From NCBI GenBank assembly GCA_037127315.1, contig JBBBDQ010000310.1, positions 1,063,001-1,127,000 on the forward strand: a stretch of DNA of 64,000 nt, read 5' to 3'. The notes below the pieces were generated by a model. That model ran no database searches. It had not been told where the DNA came from and worked only from the letters and a program-made list of their open reading frames with translations. Positions 51,901 to 61,482 of this stretch are shown piece after piece. Position numbers and translations under genes: made by a program. The number at the start of each line of letters is the position of its first letter. Position 1 is the first letter of the stretch. The DNA comes from Ascarosepion bandense (taxonomy: Eukaryota; Mollusca; Cephalopoda; Sepiida; Sepiidae).

Positions 51901-52478
51901 GAATGAGTAACTTTGAACAACTCCTGGACTACAATGAAAATCACAAAAAAAATATTTTAAACATTTTTAATTTAGTGCCTCTACAAAAGGTAAGTGATCT
52001 CTGTAAGTTTTGAGTTGTCTTTGACTAAGTTAACTGGTATAAATTCACCAAAGCTATTCACAATATACAAACCAGAAAAAAAACTTTCTTCCCAGTGAAT
52101 TTGCAGCCTTATCATTTTTTTGTTTTTCTTGCTTAACATTTGACTGGTAATATACTTTGTGTGTGCTTGTAAACTTTCTATTGATTTTGTTTTTCATTTC
52201 AAAAATTACATGGGAACAGTGAAGAAGTGTGGAGGAAACATTTTCTTTTCATATCTACATGGAAGTTCAATCAAGAGATATTAGCAAATCAACTAGAATT
52301 AAAAGAAGGAAACTTATAATGAAATATGAACCTCATTAATTTAAGAAAAAAATCAAATCTTCCAAATAAATTTTTTTTTTTAAATCATACTTACTCTTGC
52401 CTTTTCTGGAATTTCAATCAAATCACCAGTAAGAAAAGAATAGAAATAATCATTACGATTGGACCTTTTGTCACTCAT
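26410..52478 (-). CDS. CDK10: Cyclin-dependent kinase 10, 14 coding exons
   Basis: Encodes a 357-residue serine/threonine kinase (human CDK10 is about 360). Known role: with cyclin M it phosphorylates substrates such as ETS2 and affects cell-cycle and cilium control. Exons (high to low): 52478-52395, 51095-51023, 46581-46510, 44539-44437, 43931-43850, 42943-42876, 42179-42127, 37439-37370, 33851-33792, 32463-32340, 31975-31926, 29352-29263, 27371-27319, 26501-26410. They sum to 1074 nt, phases agree at all 13 junctions and all introns are GT-AG. Motifs: glycine loop GEGTYGIV 45-52, ATP lysine K67, cyclin-binding PISGLRE 79-85, catalytic HRDLKVSN 160-167 (D162), DFG 180-182, activation-loop MTPKVV 194-199, YRAPE 203-207. 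LGRCRSV and HRDLKVSN separate it from CDK11. The C-terminus has RLKRRP, a possible nuclear signal. Introns are full of transposon relics. Confidence 0.95.
27319..27371 (-). CDS. CDK10: CDK10 coding exon 13
   Basis: Residues 310-327: [18 protein letters not shown], the last kinase subdomain. Acceptor TTTTCAG, donor GTGAGT. Confidence 0.94.
27509..28735 (-). mobile_element. Mariner transposon, dead, in CDK10 intron 12
   Basis: About 1.2 kb, the normal mariner length. Terminal inverted repeats: GTTGTCTGGAAAGTTGTTGC at the left and, inverted, TTGTTCAGAAAGTTCATGCT at the right. The minus strand encodes [21 protein letters not shown] (helix-turn-helix), and [20 protein letters not shown] near the third catalytic acid, ending [10 protein letters not shown]. 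Frameshifts and stops inactivate it. Confidence 0.8.
29263..29352 (-). CDS. CDK10: CDK10 coding exon 12
   Basis: Residues 281-309: [20 protein letters not shown], end of the C-lobe. Donor GTAAGT. Confidence 0.94.
30342..30776. repeat. 30-bp minisatellite, about 14.5 units
   Basis: Fourteen full units of TATATACTTCTATAAATACA plus ACA(T/G)TGTGTG from 30361 to 30776, preceded by a partial unit. Units are identical except for one T/G position, in order T G G G G T T T G T T T T T, and the last ends ACTG. The period is divisible by 3, so long ORFs appear on both strands; these are not genes. It lies in CDK10 intron 11. Confidence 0.95.
31926..31975 (-). CDS. CDK10: CDK10 coding exon 11
   Basis: Residues 264-279 plus two bases of Pro280 ([16 protein letters not shown]), matching the CDK-specific insert region. 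Acceptor TTTACCAG. Confidence 0.9.
32340..32463 (-). CDS. CDK10: CDK10 coding exon 10
   Basis: Residues 222-263: [18 protein letters not shown] and [10 protein letters not shown] of the kinase C-lobe. Phase 0 at donor GTAAGT. Confidence 0.94.
33792..33851 (-). CDS. CDK10: CDK10 coding exon 9
   Basis: Residues 202-221: YRAPELLFG and IDMW. A decayed second copy of this exon with intron flanks lies at 38085-38240. Confidence 0.94.
35051..35117. repeat. (CA)n(TA)n microsatellite
   Basis: CA repeats to 35080 followed by TA repeats to 35117, in CDK10 intron 8, directly before a mariner relic. Confidence 0.95.
35140..36088 (+). pseudogene. Mariner transposase relic (plus strand)
   Basis: The plus strand encodes [20 protein letters not shown] near 35460, then [20 protein letters not shown] and [10 protein letters not shown] near 35600-35700, and after frameshifts [20 protein letters not shown] near 35820-35880, the mariner DD34D catalytic region. 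The first catalytic Asp position (usually GDEKW) reads SNEKW. The 3' end GAAACACCTG is directly followed by a LINE-derived hairpin. Confidence 0.8.
36090..36328 (+). mobile_element. Internally deleted LINE with inverted 5' end
   Basis: 36139-36235 matches the 5' UTR of the LINE at 55185-57603 (GGTTCACAC, GAACAGG, CTCATCCCTTGTTC). It then joins directly to the 3' terminus (AGCCCCCTGC, CATCAGTGGTG, GGTGATATGAT) and a 27-base A run. The first ~36 bases are present again in reverse complement at 36090-36125, forming a hairpin. So it is a ~190-bp LINE derivative with both ends and no coding body. Confidence 0.75.
36932..37000. repeat. Dispersed repeat copy 1
   Basis: GGTAATATTAGCTGTTTCCA...GAGCAGCCAATGCT resembles 43059-43128. 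No family is recognised. Confidence 0.55.
37370..37439 (-). CDS. CDK10: CDK10 coding exon 8
   Basis: Residues 179-201: DFG (180-182) and activation loop with MTPKVVTL. Preceded by the 4.7-kb intron 7. Confidence 0.94.
37874..37960. repeat. Single arm of a hairpin element
   Basis: Resembles one arm of the hairpin at 46237-46374 (shared TTATCATTATTTACA and TCATCTTTGTTGTTATTGTC-like blocks) but lacks the second arm. Confidence 0.5.
38085..38240 (-). pseudogene. Decayed duplicate of CDK10 exon 9
   Basis: Matches exon 9 (33792-33851) and flanking intron on both sides, including AAAGATTAAATAAAAAT beyond the acceptor and AATTAGGTCATGACCAC below the donor. The exon-like part is 38163-38221: acceptor TTTTTCAG remains, but YRAPE has become YCAPE, IDMW has become IVMW-like, and the donor GT is changed to AT. 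It lies in intron 7, upstream of exon 8, so it is a genomic duplication and not a retrocopy. Confidence 0.75.
38693..39151 (+). repeat. 5' LTR
   Basis: 459 bp. The first ~130 bases differ from the right LTR at about four sites, then indels follow. GC-rich body with CpGs, against AT-rich surroundings. Confidence 0.85.
38889..38897 (+). promoter_or_regulatory. TATA box of the 5' LTR
   Basis: GATATATAAAG about 200 bases into the LTR, followed ~200 bases later by AATAAAA (39090-39096), the U3-R-polyadenylation layout. In the right LTR this TATA is degraded to GATAAAAAG. Confidence 0.55.
39374..39396 (+). other. Leader ATG followed by splice donor
   Basis: ATG at 39374 opens five codons (MDNQP) and is followed at 39391 by GTAAGTG, a strong donor consensus, with an in-frame stop if unspliced. 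This resembles the leader used to make spliced env-like mRNAs in some retroelements. No acceptor in matching frame was found. Confidence 0.35.
40656..40985 (+). CDS. Small single-pass membrane protein of the LTR element
   Basis: 109 codons from ATG 40656 to TAG 40983-40985. Residues about 15-34 are a hydrophobic span ([19 protein letters not shown]) followed by a basic, Cys-containing patch ([10 protein letters not shown]) and a Ser/Thr/Glu-rich tail of ~70 residues. There is no N-terminal signal peptide before the span; only ~14 polar residues precede it. It could be the transmembrane end of an env-like protein that lost its ectodomain, or a distinct accessory protein. The frame is open upstream only to 40626. 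Function unknown; expression unproven. Confidence 0.45.
   Translation: MERFSEGYEQLPKKLTIGVIAGVVGVIIILGIIARKRIFKCKRSNSASEKKIELSAVNSTPGSTGVQHSALNREMSTNQICLVSNPEEVVQGMESIVQTKELRVTGPFF
41623..42045 (+). repeat. 3' LTR
   Basis: 423 bp. Ends 82 bases before the donor end of CDK10 exon 7. Contains a C run (41910-41918) where the left LTR has different sequence. Confidence 0.85.
42127..42179 (-). CDS. CDK10: CDK10 coding exon 7
   Basis: Residues 161-178: the catalytic DLKVSN (D162, K164, N167). Its donor lies only 82 bases from the right end of the LTR element at 38693-42045. Confidence 0.94.
42876..42943 (-). CDS. CDK10: CDK10 coding exon 6
   Basis: Residues 139-160 plus two bases of Arg161: [11 protein letters not shown], leading into the HRD motif, which is split by intron 6. 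Acceptor TTTTTTAG, donor GTAAAT. Confidence 0.94.
43059..43130. repeat. Dispersed repeat copy 2
   Basis: GGTAATATAAGCTGTTTCCT...GAGCAGCCAGTGCT resembles 36932-37000, in CDK10 intron 5. Confidence 0.55.
43850..43931 (-). CDS. CDK10: CDK10 coding exon 5
   Basis: Residues 112-138: hinge [16 protein letters not shown]. Acceptor TTATTTCAG, donor GTGAAA. Confidence 0.94.
44437..44539 (-). CDS. CDK10: CDK10 coding exon 4
   Basis: Residues 77-111 with the PSTAIRE-like helix PISGLRE (E85 is the helix glutamate). Donor GTGAGT. Confidence 0.94.
44890..46060 (-). pseudogene. RTE-type LINE reverse transcriptase relic
   Basis: Minus-strand frames give [23 protein letters not shown] sequence near 45850-45900 (RT motif A), [18 protein letters not shown] near 45700, ETEFICFNP near 45490, and thumb sequence with [10 protein letters not shown] near 45140. 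Frameshifts and stops are frequent and the YADD box is not intact. It is in CDK10 intron 3. Confidence 0.75.
46237..46374. repeat. Hairpin element with ~57-bp arms
   Basis: Arms 46237-46293 and 46318-46374 are imperfect reverse complements around a 24-base loop; outer ends GAATTATCATTATTTACACT and GTGTAAATAATCATTC. A half copy lies at 37874-37960. A MITE-like foldback is likely. Confidence 0.75.
46510..46581 (-). CDS. CDK10: CDK10 coding exon 3
   Basis: Residues 53-76 with the ATP-anchoring lysine in VALKK (K67). Acceptor TTTTCAAG, donor GTGAGT. Intron 2 upstream is 4.4 kb and holds the foldback structure and a LINE relic. Confidence 0.93.
46879..46928. repeat. (TA)n microsatellite
   Basis: About 24 TA units in CDK10 intron 2. 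Confidence 0.97.
47135..47171. repeat. (GATA)n microsatellite
   Basis: About nine GATA units in CDK10 intron 2. Confidence 0.97.
47295..49435. repeat. 2.1-kb foldback with arms of ~0.8-1 kb
   Basis: Left arm about 47295-48060 is the reverse complement of right arm about 48395-49435. Checks: CAAGGGTCACCAAG at 47479 against CTTGGTGACCCTTG at 49247; CCACATCCATGTACCCACCT at 47857 against AGGTGGGTACATGGATGTGG at 48572. Arms are rich in CA and TA repeats. The right arm carries a ~220-bp insertion (48727-48950). The loop 48061-48394 is not repeated. Confidence 0.85.
48833..48946. repeat. 30-bp inverted repeat nested in the right arm
   Basis: 48833-48862 (CATTTGTAAGCAAGTTATTA...) and 48917-48946 are imperfect reverse complements, flanked on both sides by (TA)n runs. 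It is absent from the left arm, so it inserted later. Confidence 0.7.
49800..50600 (-). pseudogene. Jockey/CR1-like LINE RT relic
   Basis: Minus-strand frames show [22 protein letters not shown] motif A, a [15 protein letters not shown] motif B-C stretch near 50250-50330 and [19 protein letters not shown] near 50120-50180. Stops are frequent. It resembles the LINE at 55185-57603 ([15 protein letters not shown]). It is in CDK10 intron 2. Confidence 0.75.
51023..51095 (-). CDS. CDK10: CDK10 coding exon 2
   Basis: Residues 29-52 plus the first base of Tyr53: LGRCRSV, then the glycine-rich loop. Acceptor TTTTGTAG, donor GTGAGT. Confidence 0.93.
52395..52478 (-). CDS. CDK10: CDK10 coding exon 1
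   Basis: Residues 1-28 ([10 protein letters not shown]...IPEKAR), phase 0 at the GTAAGT donor. The start ATG at 52478 is the only in-frame one before conserved sequence. An acceptor-like TTTTGTTGCAG ends at 52520, so the exon probably extends as 5' UTR to 52519. Confidence 0.85.
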
Positions 52479-52519
52479 TTTAATTTAAAGTTTTTTTTAC
52501 TGCCACTGAACTTCCATAT

Positions 52520-54549
52520 CTGCAACAAAATAACATGAAATTTTACTAAAAACTGCAATCACTATTTAAAGTTAACTGAAAATATATTCTTGTGGAAGCA
52601 ATTCAATAAAACAGTATTTCAGCAATGTCTCTCAGGGATTTTGCAACAAGAATCTTATTTATTTCCTTAAAAAGCATTATTTTGCCTAAACAATAAAATA
52701 AAATTCAACTACAAATAATTTACAAAATCCAAACAAATTTAATCATTAATTTAAAAACCTTATGAACAGAGTCAATCTATACAATATTTAGGCTACCAGG
52801 GACTAAGATTTCTATATTTCTCTTTTTCTTATTACCTGCATTGAACAAATAGTTTTTTTAAATAATAAAAATGTTGATTTCTATACTTTATAATCTTTTA
52901 TTTCTTGTTCAGTTTCATTAAAATCTTAAAACTAAAAAAATCTCTAAAATAGATTCAAGATTTCAACATCTAAAAAATGAGAAGCAATGATAAATAGCAG
53001 CAAAGAGGAACTAATGTAAAAATAAAGATTTTATAAAGTGATAAAAAAATTATATTGAAAGTGATTATTTTTTTCAATATTGTCTATATATTGGGAAGTG
53101 AATGTAAGCAGCAACTGGAAGTAAAAAGTGTACATATGTGAACAATAAAATAAAACCAATAAATGAGCAGAAATATGAAAAGCAGCTTTCAATGATAATG
53201 TTCAATCATCAGATTGGCCAATATTAAAAAATATGAAGCCATACAATTCTGAACCCTACCATGATTTACATGGATCTTTTTTTTAACTGGATCTGAAAGT
53301 ATGACTGAATTTGAGTATTATGCTAAAAGAAAATACAGTTTGATGGTGTACAAAATTTTAAGTTTAGTTAGTTGTCTTATTGTCCATTCATTTTCAGCAA
53401 ATAAGACTTTCCCATCATATCCAAATATCTGTTATCTGGAATTGACCAATAAGACTTTTGCATGAAAACCACAGTAAACTACTAAATTGTAAATTTAAAC
53501 TAATTAAATTCTTTTCTTTTAAACTCTACTTCTTAATTCTTAAAATTAAATTTCATACAATATTGTGTCTAATATAGTGATAATGTAGCTAATTAAATAT
53601 TAATATACATAGTGATTATGTGCCTAATTAAATGTAAGAATTGTTTTCTTTTTTTCTTGTACTTTGTATTTATCAAATATTTTATTTCAACACCTTTTAT
53701 TTAAGAAAGATTTTACTTAAAAAAGGAGATGGAAATCAACCAAATACCTCAACTCCATGTTTAAAAAGAACACTATCTAATGCTGAAAATGACATTATTT
53801 ATAGCATTTTTAGTTATCATAAGATACTAAACTCTCTACATGCAAAATATCTATTACAAAAATTATTTAATATATACCAACAATAAAAAGTAGCTTAGCT
53901 TATTGCTATCAACCAGAATTCAGAGAAAAATTGTCAGTATGTGTCACTACTGAAGTAGATGTATGGCCTTGAAATCAGATTAAATATCCTACTACAAATA
54001 ACAGTTTCAGTTAATACTAAATATTGTTTAGTCATTTTTCTGACCATGAACAAAATTATCAAACTGTTTTAAAAGCATCTTTTTTTTATATATTAACCAG
54101 CAGCAAGCATGAAAATAACTAAAGAAACCTGTTTTTGTTAAAATTATAAATATCACAAAGAACTTCTTTTATTTCTTCTTGAGTAAGTAGTTTACTCTGC
54201 ATTAACAAATACTTAAATTTTAACAACTCTCTTCAATTTGGACGTGATTTGGGACCACTTTTTTATGTATAAAAATCTTCATTTCTTTTAAAAATGTTAG
54301 CTTTGTTTAAATGTATAATAGTCTAGATTGTTTTTATATTACATGTTCTTTTGGTAGAAGTGCATTTTTAAGTAGCCAGACAGTTTGTGTGAAATTTGTT
54401 ACAAATGTATATCTTTTTCAACTCAGTAGTTAAAACATGCCAAAATTTGTGATGGATCCATTTCCAGTTTATGGAAAATGATTTTTCCATAAATATTGAC
54501 CAATGAGAGACAGTTGCAAACTCTAATAACATTCCAAATCATGAGAGAT
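52520..54549. other. Unassigned region upstream of CDK10 exon 1
   Basis: AT-rich, no supported gene. It would be 5' UTR intron if the leader exon proposed near 57970 is real. Confidence 0.5.
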
Positions 54550-55135
54550 TAACCTAAATTTTTTGTAAAAAGCTTATGCCAGTAGATATGATGAGAAGAC
54601 ATTTTGACAGTAAAGAAAGAAGACCTTTTAAAAACAAGGACCTTTGACTGTAAGGGAAATGCGCAGGTTGACCTCAAAGAAGGCAATGAGATCAAGAAGA
54701 CATCAAGAAGGCTTTGTTACCAGCCAGCCGCAAAGAGATGAGAGAAACTGGAATTCCAGTGAAAATTCTCCTGAGTTTAGGCAGCCAAAAATTAAAGGAA
54801 TTCAGAGAAATTTTTCCAAGAACAAACGATGTAACAGAGAACTTAAAAAAGCAAATATTTACCATATTCCAGAGATGGAAATATGCAGGTAGATCTTTTC
54901 GATTTTTATCAAAGGTACCTTTGTTTTTTATTGCCTGTTTCCTCTTTTTGTCATTTTTAACTTATCTCCTCCAGAGTTGTATTTTTTTTCCATTTTCTGC
55001 TAAGGATTCATTGTCATCCTGTCTTGATGCACTCAAAGCAAATTTTGCTTGTTTTTCATAACTATAAACTGTAAATAAATGTGTTTTTTCTTTTAAAATC
55101 TTACACAGTGGTTGTTGTGTATTTTATAATTTTGC
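54550..55135 (+). other. Purine-rich block, possible LTR or leader remnant
   Basis: 54600-54890 is unusually purine-rich with overlapping open frames of 82 and 115 codons of basic composition, followed by a T-rich stretch and AATAAA near 55073. It might be a solo LTR, but matching terminal repeats were not found. Confidence 0.25.
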
Positions 55136-55184
55136 ACCTTGTTATTTCTACTGAGTTTTTCTGCATATCGCACTAAAAGACCCT

Positions 55185-57603
55185 ACTATCGCCCGGTTCA
55201 CACTTCTACCTCTATTGAACAGGAAATAGAAGCTCATCCCTTGTTCTGTTCAGGAAGTGGTTTCCGACTCTCTTTCTCTCCTCAGAGCTCAGTATTAGTG
55301 CTTCAACGATTTTCCTGTGTGTGGTCGGTGGCAACATCACTTTATTGTGAGGGGACCAGGTTGGCAGTCTTCTGGTTGCTGCTTCCAACTGGTAGTTAGG
55401 AGCCCTAACTCTTGCGTAACATCAAGAGCAGCTACTCTGATCAACAGTTGCATAATATTGGCATTCTTGCAGTGTCATGTCGCACATGGATAGGTGTCCC
55501 TGCAAGCGCTTCTGGTGGGCAACCCCAAGGCCACACTTTGGTGCAGCCTGCGCCAGTTCCCTTCTGGTGCATGTTGCAATCAATGACTGTCTGGCTCCTA
55601 TATTTGAGGTCTCTCCTCACCAATAACAAATAAGAACAACCGTATCTCAATAAAAAGAAACTAAACCAGGCAAATTTCACCTAAGTAAAATTGCCTGCAA
55701 GTTCAACTACAAAGACTATTGGCTGCTCTGCAAACGAGCAACAGTACATCTTCCATCCCTCCCTTAATCAATAAATTTGAGGTCCTCATGGCATCTGTGG
55801 ACAAAGCCGAGTGCTTTGTTCGCAGATTCTCATCCAACTCCACATTTGACTTGTCTGAAGTATCAGCCTCCAACCTCCCTCTTAGAACTGAGGTTCAACT
55901 GAAAGATGTTCACATAACCCCCTCTCTGGTATCTAAGATAATCTCAAAACTTGATTCCCATAAGGTGAGCGAAGATGACGGTATCCCAGTCATTGTTCTG
56001 AAGAAATGTACCCCTGAACTCTCCTCTGTCCTCTCTAAACTCTATAACTACTACCTCTCTGCTTCCTGTTTTCCTGCCTGCTGGAAGTCTTCTTCTGTGG
56101 TTCCTGTATTTAAGAACTCAGGGAACTCTCAAACCTATTCAATTATTGCCCTATCAGCCTCCTATCAATTTTCAGAAAAGTGTTGAAGGTTATTATCAAT
56201 GCTGAAATAGTTGAACATATTACTGCCCATAAAGTATTCTCAAACAGATAGTATGGTGTCTGCTTTGCCAGGTCTACTGCTGATATGCTAACGATCATCA
56301 CCGTGTAGATATATCAGGCCCTCGATAAGTCTGGCAAAGCTCAAGCTGTTGTCCTAGATATCTCCAAAGCATTTGATAGAATTTAGCATGCTGACTTTCT
56401 ACGCAAGCTACAGGGTTATAGTATAGTACAGGGTTATCACTGGACACTTGCTTGATTTGATCCAATCTTTCCTATCAAACTGCATAATGAATGTCATCTT
56501 GAACAGGCATCCCTCCACATCCTAACACACGAATGCTGGTGTCCCCCAGGGCTCTACCCTAGGCCCAACACTCTTTCTGATCTTAATAAACGACCTCCTT
56601 GACGTGATCAAATCCCAAATAGGCATCTACACTGATGACACTACCGTTTACTTCCGCCTCAGTAAGAAATTTGGTGAGGCGACCAAAGATAACCTCACTG
56701 CTGTTCTTGAGAAGGACCTCCACTCTGTAGTAAACTGGAGCAAGAAATGGCTTGTAAATTTTAATGCTTCTAAAATGAAGCTGCTGTTAACCACCACGGG
56801 CAGTCCCTCCTACACTTCCTCAGCATGGACCAAGCGAGTCTCCCTGAAAGCAATACACTGCACCTCCTCGGTCTCACCCTCTCTTCCAACCTCAAGTGGA
56901 ACCATTACATTGAATTAATAGCTAAATTGACTCCTAGAAAGTTTGGCTCCCAGGAAGTTTTTCCCACCTGAGTCCATCTTGTACATATACAAATCAACCA
57001 TGCATTGAATAATGTTGCCATGCCTGGTCGGGCCCCCCTGCCATTCATCTTAGGGTTCTCAACAGGCTCCAAAGGAGAATCTGTAATGTGATTACTCCCA
57101 ACCTGGCAGCTCGACTCCAGCCACTTTCTCACCAGCGGGATGTGGCTTCTTTCTATTCTATAAATATTTTCATTGCTTCTGCTCCGACAAGCTTAGCTCA
57201 CTGATGCCCTGCCACAAGAATTTACTCAAGGTAACAAGGTCTCACCCTTTTACAGTTAAATCAACTAAATGCAGCTGCCACTTCTACTCCATCAGCTTTC
57301 TTTCTCACACTTCCTGCATGTGGAACTCCTTTCCAATTACTTGCTTTTCTGACAGCTAGAACTTAAATACAATCTCTTGTCCTTCCCTCGTCATTTCCCC
57401 ATCACCTCGTATATCTTGTTCTTTTACTTTCTCACTGTCTTCACACTGGTATTCCCATCCTTCTCTTGCCCTTTCTCTGACACTCCCTGTAACTGGTTCG
57501 TCTTTCTCTTCACTCTCCCTTGCTTAAACTTTCACTCTTCTCTTATATAGCCCCCTGCACACCAGTGGCAATATCGCTTTGTTTGGGGTGAAACGAAAAA
57601 AAA
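55185..57603 (+). mobile_element. Jockey/CR1-like LINE, 2.4 kb, dead
   Basis: 5' UTR (about 55185-55700) leads directly into RT (no endonuclease), so the first part of ORF2 is deleted. Plus-strand RT motifs: SHKVSEDDGIP and VVPVFKNSG near 55960-56115, DISKAFDRI near 56360, VPQGST-like and [10 protein letters not shown] near 56540-56600, [10 protein letters not shown] near 56625 where the usual YADD reads YTDD, and WLVNFNASK near 56745. It ends in the family 3' terminus and an A tail. Multiple stops and frameshifts occur. Confidence 0.85.
55719..56186 (+). pseudogene. LINE RT N-terminal segment
   Basis: 155 open codons up to a frame break: fingers region of the reverse transcriptase, ending just after VPVFKNSGNSQ where the downstream palm shifts frame. 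Confidence 0.75.
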
Positions 57604-58620
57604 AAGGTTGAATTTTTGGTAGAATTAAAAAATTTATATATGAAAGACGAATTAAATATCCAAAATATGTCTGGCATTTTTATTTTGTTTTACAAATTTT
57701 CACTGGCCACAGAAGAAGCTAAATTATATTTCATTTATTTATTTATGGAATAAAAATGTGTGCTCTGAGACAAACATTAAACTCTAAAACAACACAAGCT
57801 AAATAAGGTAATTCAGTATTTAAAATACGAAAGGAATTATTGTACATACAAATATTTCACAGATTTTTATGCGAAGAGTCGAAGACATGAGTGAATCACG
57901 TCTTTCTTTTTTTTCAACATCCTATTTTTTATGGCTATCAGGGAATTATCAAAACAGTAAAGCACTTACATGCGCATAGTCATTGCTAATTTTAGAGACG
58001 TACAGACCTGATCGGGATAGAGGTTGTTTTTTTTTATTTTTTGTTTTTTCCTAACTCTTTCGTTTCCAGGTACGTTTTATTTTTTAAGTCCTGAACGAAA
58101 GAAAGCTAAAGTACTTTAACATGCTCTGAAAAAACAAGGGATTTTTCACCAAAGGCAAGGTTAAATTAAGATCATTAGCATTTTTATTTATGCACAATAA
58201 TAATGTTCTTTTTTTTTTTTAATTTAAAAAAATGCCTTTCTCATTCATTTCAATCAACAAAAAAAAAACCCAACACATTTTCAACTTCTACGAATATTGT
58301 GGAAGAAAAATAAAAACTTAGTCCTTAACAATTGAAAAATAATTTACTTGCAATAGAATTTTTTTTAAAAGCGCAAGATATGGATGGAAAGAAAACAAAC
58401 CTTTCTGAAGAAAACGTAAACAATTTCTAATTTGTCTCCTGCCCACTTGACAGTTTATAAACTTCGTGTTTCCCAATAAAGAAGAGTTACTGTCAACAAC
58501 AAAAAATCAGAGTTAACTCCCTTTAATCCGCTCAACCTTTGGTTATCTCGCCTCTAGAATTAATGGCGGTGTCAAATAAGAGGAATTAAAAGTCTAACTT
58601 CAAAAAATTTAATGAAAGGC
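57604..58620 (-). promoter_or_regulatory. CDK10: Possible CDK10 promoter and leader exon
   Basis: This transposon-free stretch has more CpGs than its surroundings (near 57880, 58000-58070, 58520-58570). On the minus strand a GTAAGT donor follows base 57970, which could splice to the acceptor at 52520. No TATA box or initiator was identified. The link to CDK10 is inference. Confidence 0.25.
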
Positions 58621-58869
58621 TGGGAATGCTTTTTTCCGAAAGTTGAAAAATAATTTTCAAAAATTAGTGGAAATTGTATGTATTTTAATTTTAATAAATG
58701 AGTGATTTGTAAACATTATTTTAATAAAAATTATAAAAATATACCTGGAAAAATAATTAAAATGTTGGAATTGTATAAAAATGAATATAAAAATATTTTT
58801 TATAAAATAGATAATATTAAATTGTTTGAAAAACTAATTAAGTAAAGTATGTTTCTGTGAAAATGAACC

Positions 58870-59025
58870 CGGCAAAATGAAGCTAGATGGTTTATAAAAA
58901 TCAGAAATTAAAACTGAATGAAGAGGCTCCAAATTAATGTTATAAAAACTGGCCAACATGAAGCCAGACAGTCTATAAAAATCCACCAAAATGAAACCAG
59001 ACTGTTTAAAATATTCTGTGACAAA
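58870..59025. repeat. Three imperfect tandem units
   Basis: A motif close to AATGAAGCCAGAC, G/A TCTATAAAAATC recurs near 58876, 58946 and 58990. The short open frame across it is a by-product. Confidence 0.45.
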
Positions 59026-61482
59026 GATGTACAAATCAGCCAAATTTAAATTGATCAATTTGATTGAAAAGTGATTGAGTTTTTGATCAGTGGGACGAAA
59101 AGTATTCACCCCTAAGGACTTAAGTTTTAATTTGGTTGGTGTCACATGTTAAATGAGAAAGTTTTCAAAATGAGAGAATTAGAACACATTCATCCAAGAA
59201 AGCTGTGATCTGAAACAAGAAAGTAATGTTTGTCTCAGGCATGTGTAGTGGTCTTGGCAAAGTTTATCAAATTGGCCTTGTGCCAAACACAACCAAAGCC
59301 CCCACCATTTAAAGATATCAGGTTAAAAGAATAAGTGTTTCATTTGTAAAATATGTTGGAATTTTATTAACAGAACAGAATAACATAATCTGTAAGAAGT
59401 GAAATTACTATGTAAATGTTCAAAAAGAAAATGTTCAAAAAGAAAAGCTAAAGGAATCAAGAGTTCATAAATGTAAGTAGCAAGTCATATTGTGTGTATG
59501 CAAAGATTAACAGGATAGTAATGAAGTCTGTGTTCCTTTCCTTTTTTATGGTCGGCAAGAAAGTGAAAAGGAAGGTATAGCAATAAAAGAAAATTGTACT
59601 TATCAGATGTTAGTTTTTAGGAGTCAGTTGAAGATGTTTTGTTGTTGTTGCTGTTGTTATTGTCTTCTTTATTGACTGCGAGAATGGTGAGAAAAAAGAA
59701 GAGGTAAAGGAAAATAGCACACAAGAAAGAGAAGGAGCACGAATGTGTGACGGGACCTTATGTCCAGATCAGTGGTTTGAAGTTTTTGTCACATGTTGCT
59801 GGTGTATGATATTCCTGCTTCCATCTCTCTGATTTGTCTTTCCTTCCTTCTTTTAAAGTGATTTACTTTTTTTCACTTAGGCTTAACAACTTTTTTCTTA
59901 GTTTTGCAAATCGTTTCCTTTCTTTGGTTAGAAAATTAATTTAACATCAAATCGCAAAATTTGGCTTTGTCGTTTTCTTTCAGTACAGGGTCAATCCTTT
60001 TTCCTATTTGTCAAAATTAAATTTCACATTAGATTGTGAATTTTGTTTTGGTCTGTTTTTTTCCAAAATGTTTTCAGTCATTCTAATCTGATTTTGCGGG
60101 CGTGCAATTTTACTTTTTGTGTTTCAGTTAATTGTTGGATGATACAGGATTTGTATCCTATACATGTAAAACCTGGTGCTGTAAATTGAATTCCACCATC
60201 AGGGAAAAAAAAGTTGTAACCAAGGATGATAAAATACTGCTTTTGATACTACTATTATGATTGCTGTTGTTGAAGATGAAGGACAACAACCCATAAAAAC
60301 CTACAAGAATTCTCTTTATAAAAACATATTTTCTAAACCTGTGATAGTTTCTCATATTTGAAGATACTGTTCCAAAAATCTAATTTGTCAAAATGACAGA
60401 GAAAAACAGCTGATGTAGCTCATCTTTTCTTACCACCACTTTAACCTTCAATATTTTGAATTTGTGAACTTTTTGAAATAAGCAAAATTATTTTGTTGCT
60501 TAGAAATTTATATTAATTTATATTGTTGTACCCTATTAAAATTACAGTTCTTTAACTCAAACAGATTGCCACATTTTTACATTCACAGCTCATATGACAA
60601 AAACTAATCTTAAACAAACCACTTCTGGAATACCACCCCAAAATATTAGGTTCATAAAACATCTTTTCTGCCACACAGATTTCATAGTAGCCATTTTTGA
60701 GCCATTCACTCACTATAAAACCAACCAATTTCACACACAAAGGCAGATATGAGCTGGCTGGTATAATAGAACCCCATCACAAGCATCCTTAACTAAATGC
60801 AGGATCTACACACCTGTCCAGGCCATAAGCAGTGATACATTTGGCCAGCAACAAAACCACTAGTAGCAGAGACTAACTCTTGACTGCATATGCATTTTCT
60901 CCCAGAAGTCTATTTCATTTGACTACATATGCATGTTGATTTTTTTCCATGTGTCTATCTCAGTTACTATTTTGTGTTATACCCAGAACAAACTCTCAGT
61001 CTCCAACAACTGATATAATATACATCAGAACAAGTAAATGATCAAATCTATTTCCTATCTGATTATAGGAAATAAATACTCTTTCACTTATTTCAACCAT
61101 ATCTAACTTCATTTGTTGTCACTTCCACTTTTTTCTAGTTAATAGTAAGGTCCCCATTACAATATGAACTGTTGCTCTAAAAGTTATGATTCTTTTGTTG
61201 TTAAGGGAAAAAAAAATTGTTTTTCATGAACTCACTCTCATCTTATTTTTTAGATTCAAATAAAATGCAAATACAAGTTCATTAAATTTTCAAAATTTGA
61301 ATAAGCTTATTACTATTTCTTTGAGAGGTAAGATTGTTAAAGAAAGGTAAAAAATGATATCTTTAAAAGTTTTTCTTAGCATGACACAGTAACAAAAACA
61401 ACATACTTTTTGTTGTAGATTGATTTCTTCATTCAGTGGTTAATAAACAGGTAGTAGTGATTATCCCTACATGTTCTACCAA
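59026..61482. other. Gene-free stretch
   Basis: No supported gene, RNA or known mobile element. A short GTT-rich run occurs near 59640-59660. Confidence 0.5.

Noticed and set aside
53641..53886. 81-codon ORF in the CDK10 upstream region
   Set aside because: Low-complexity AT-rich sequence with no domain, homologous motif or splice context.
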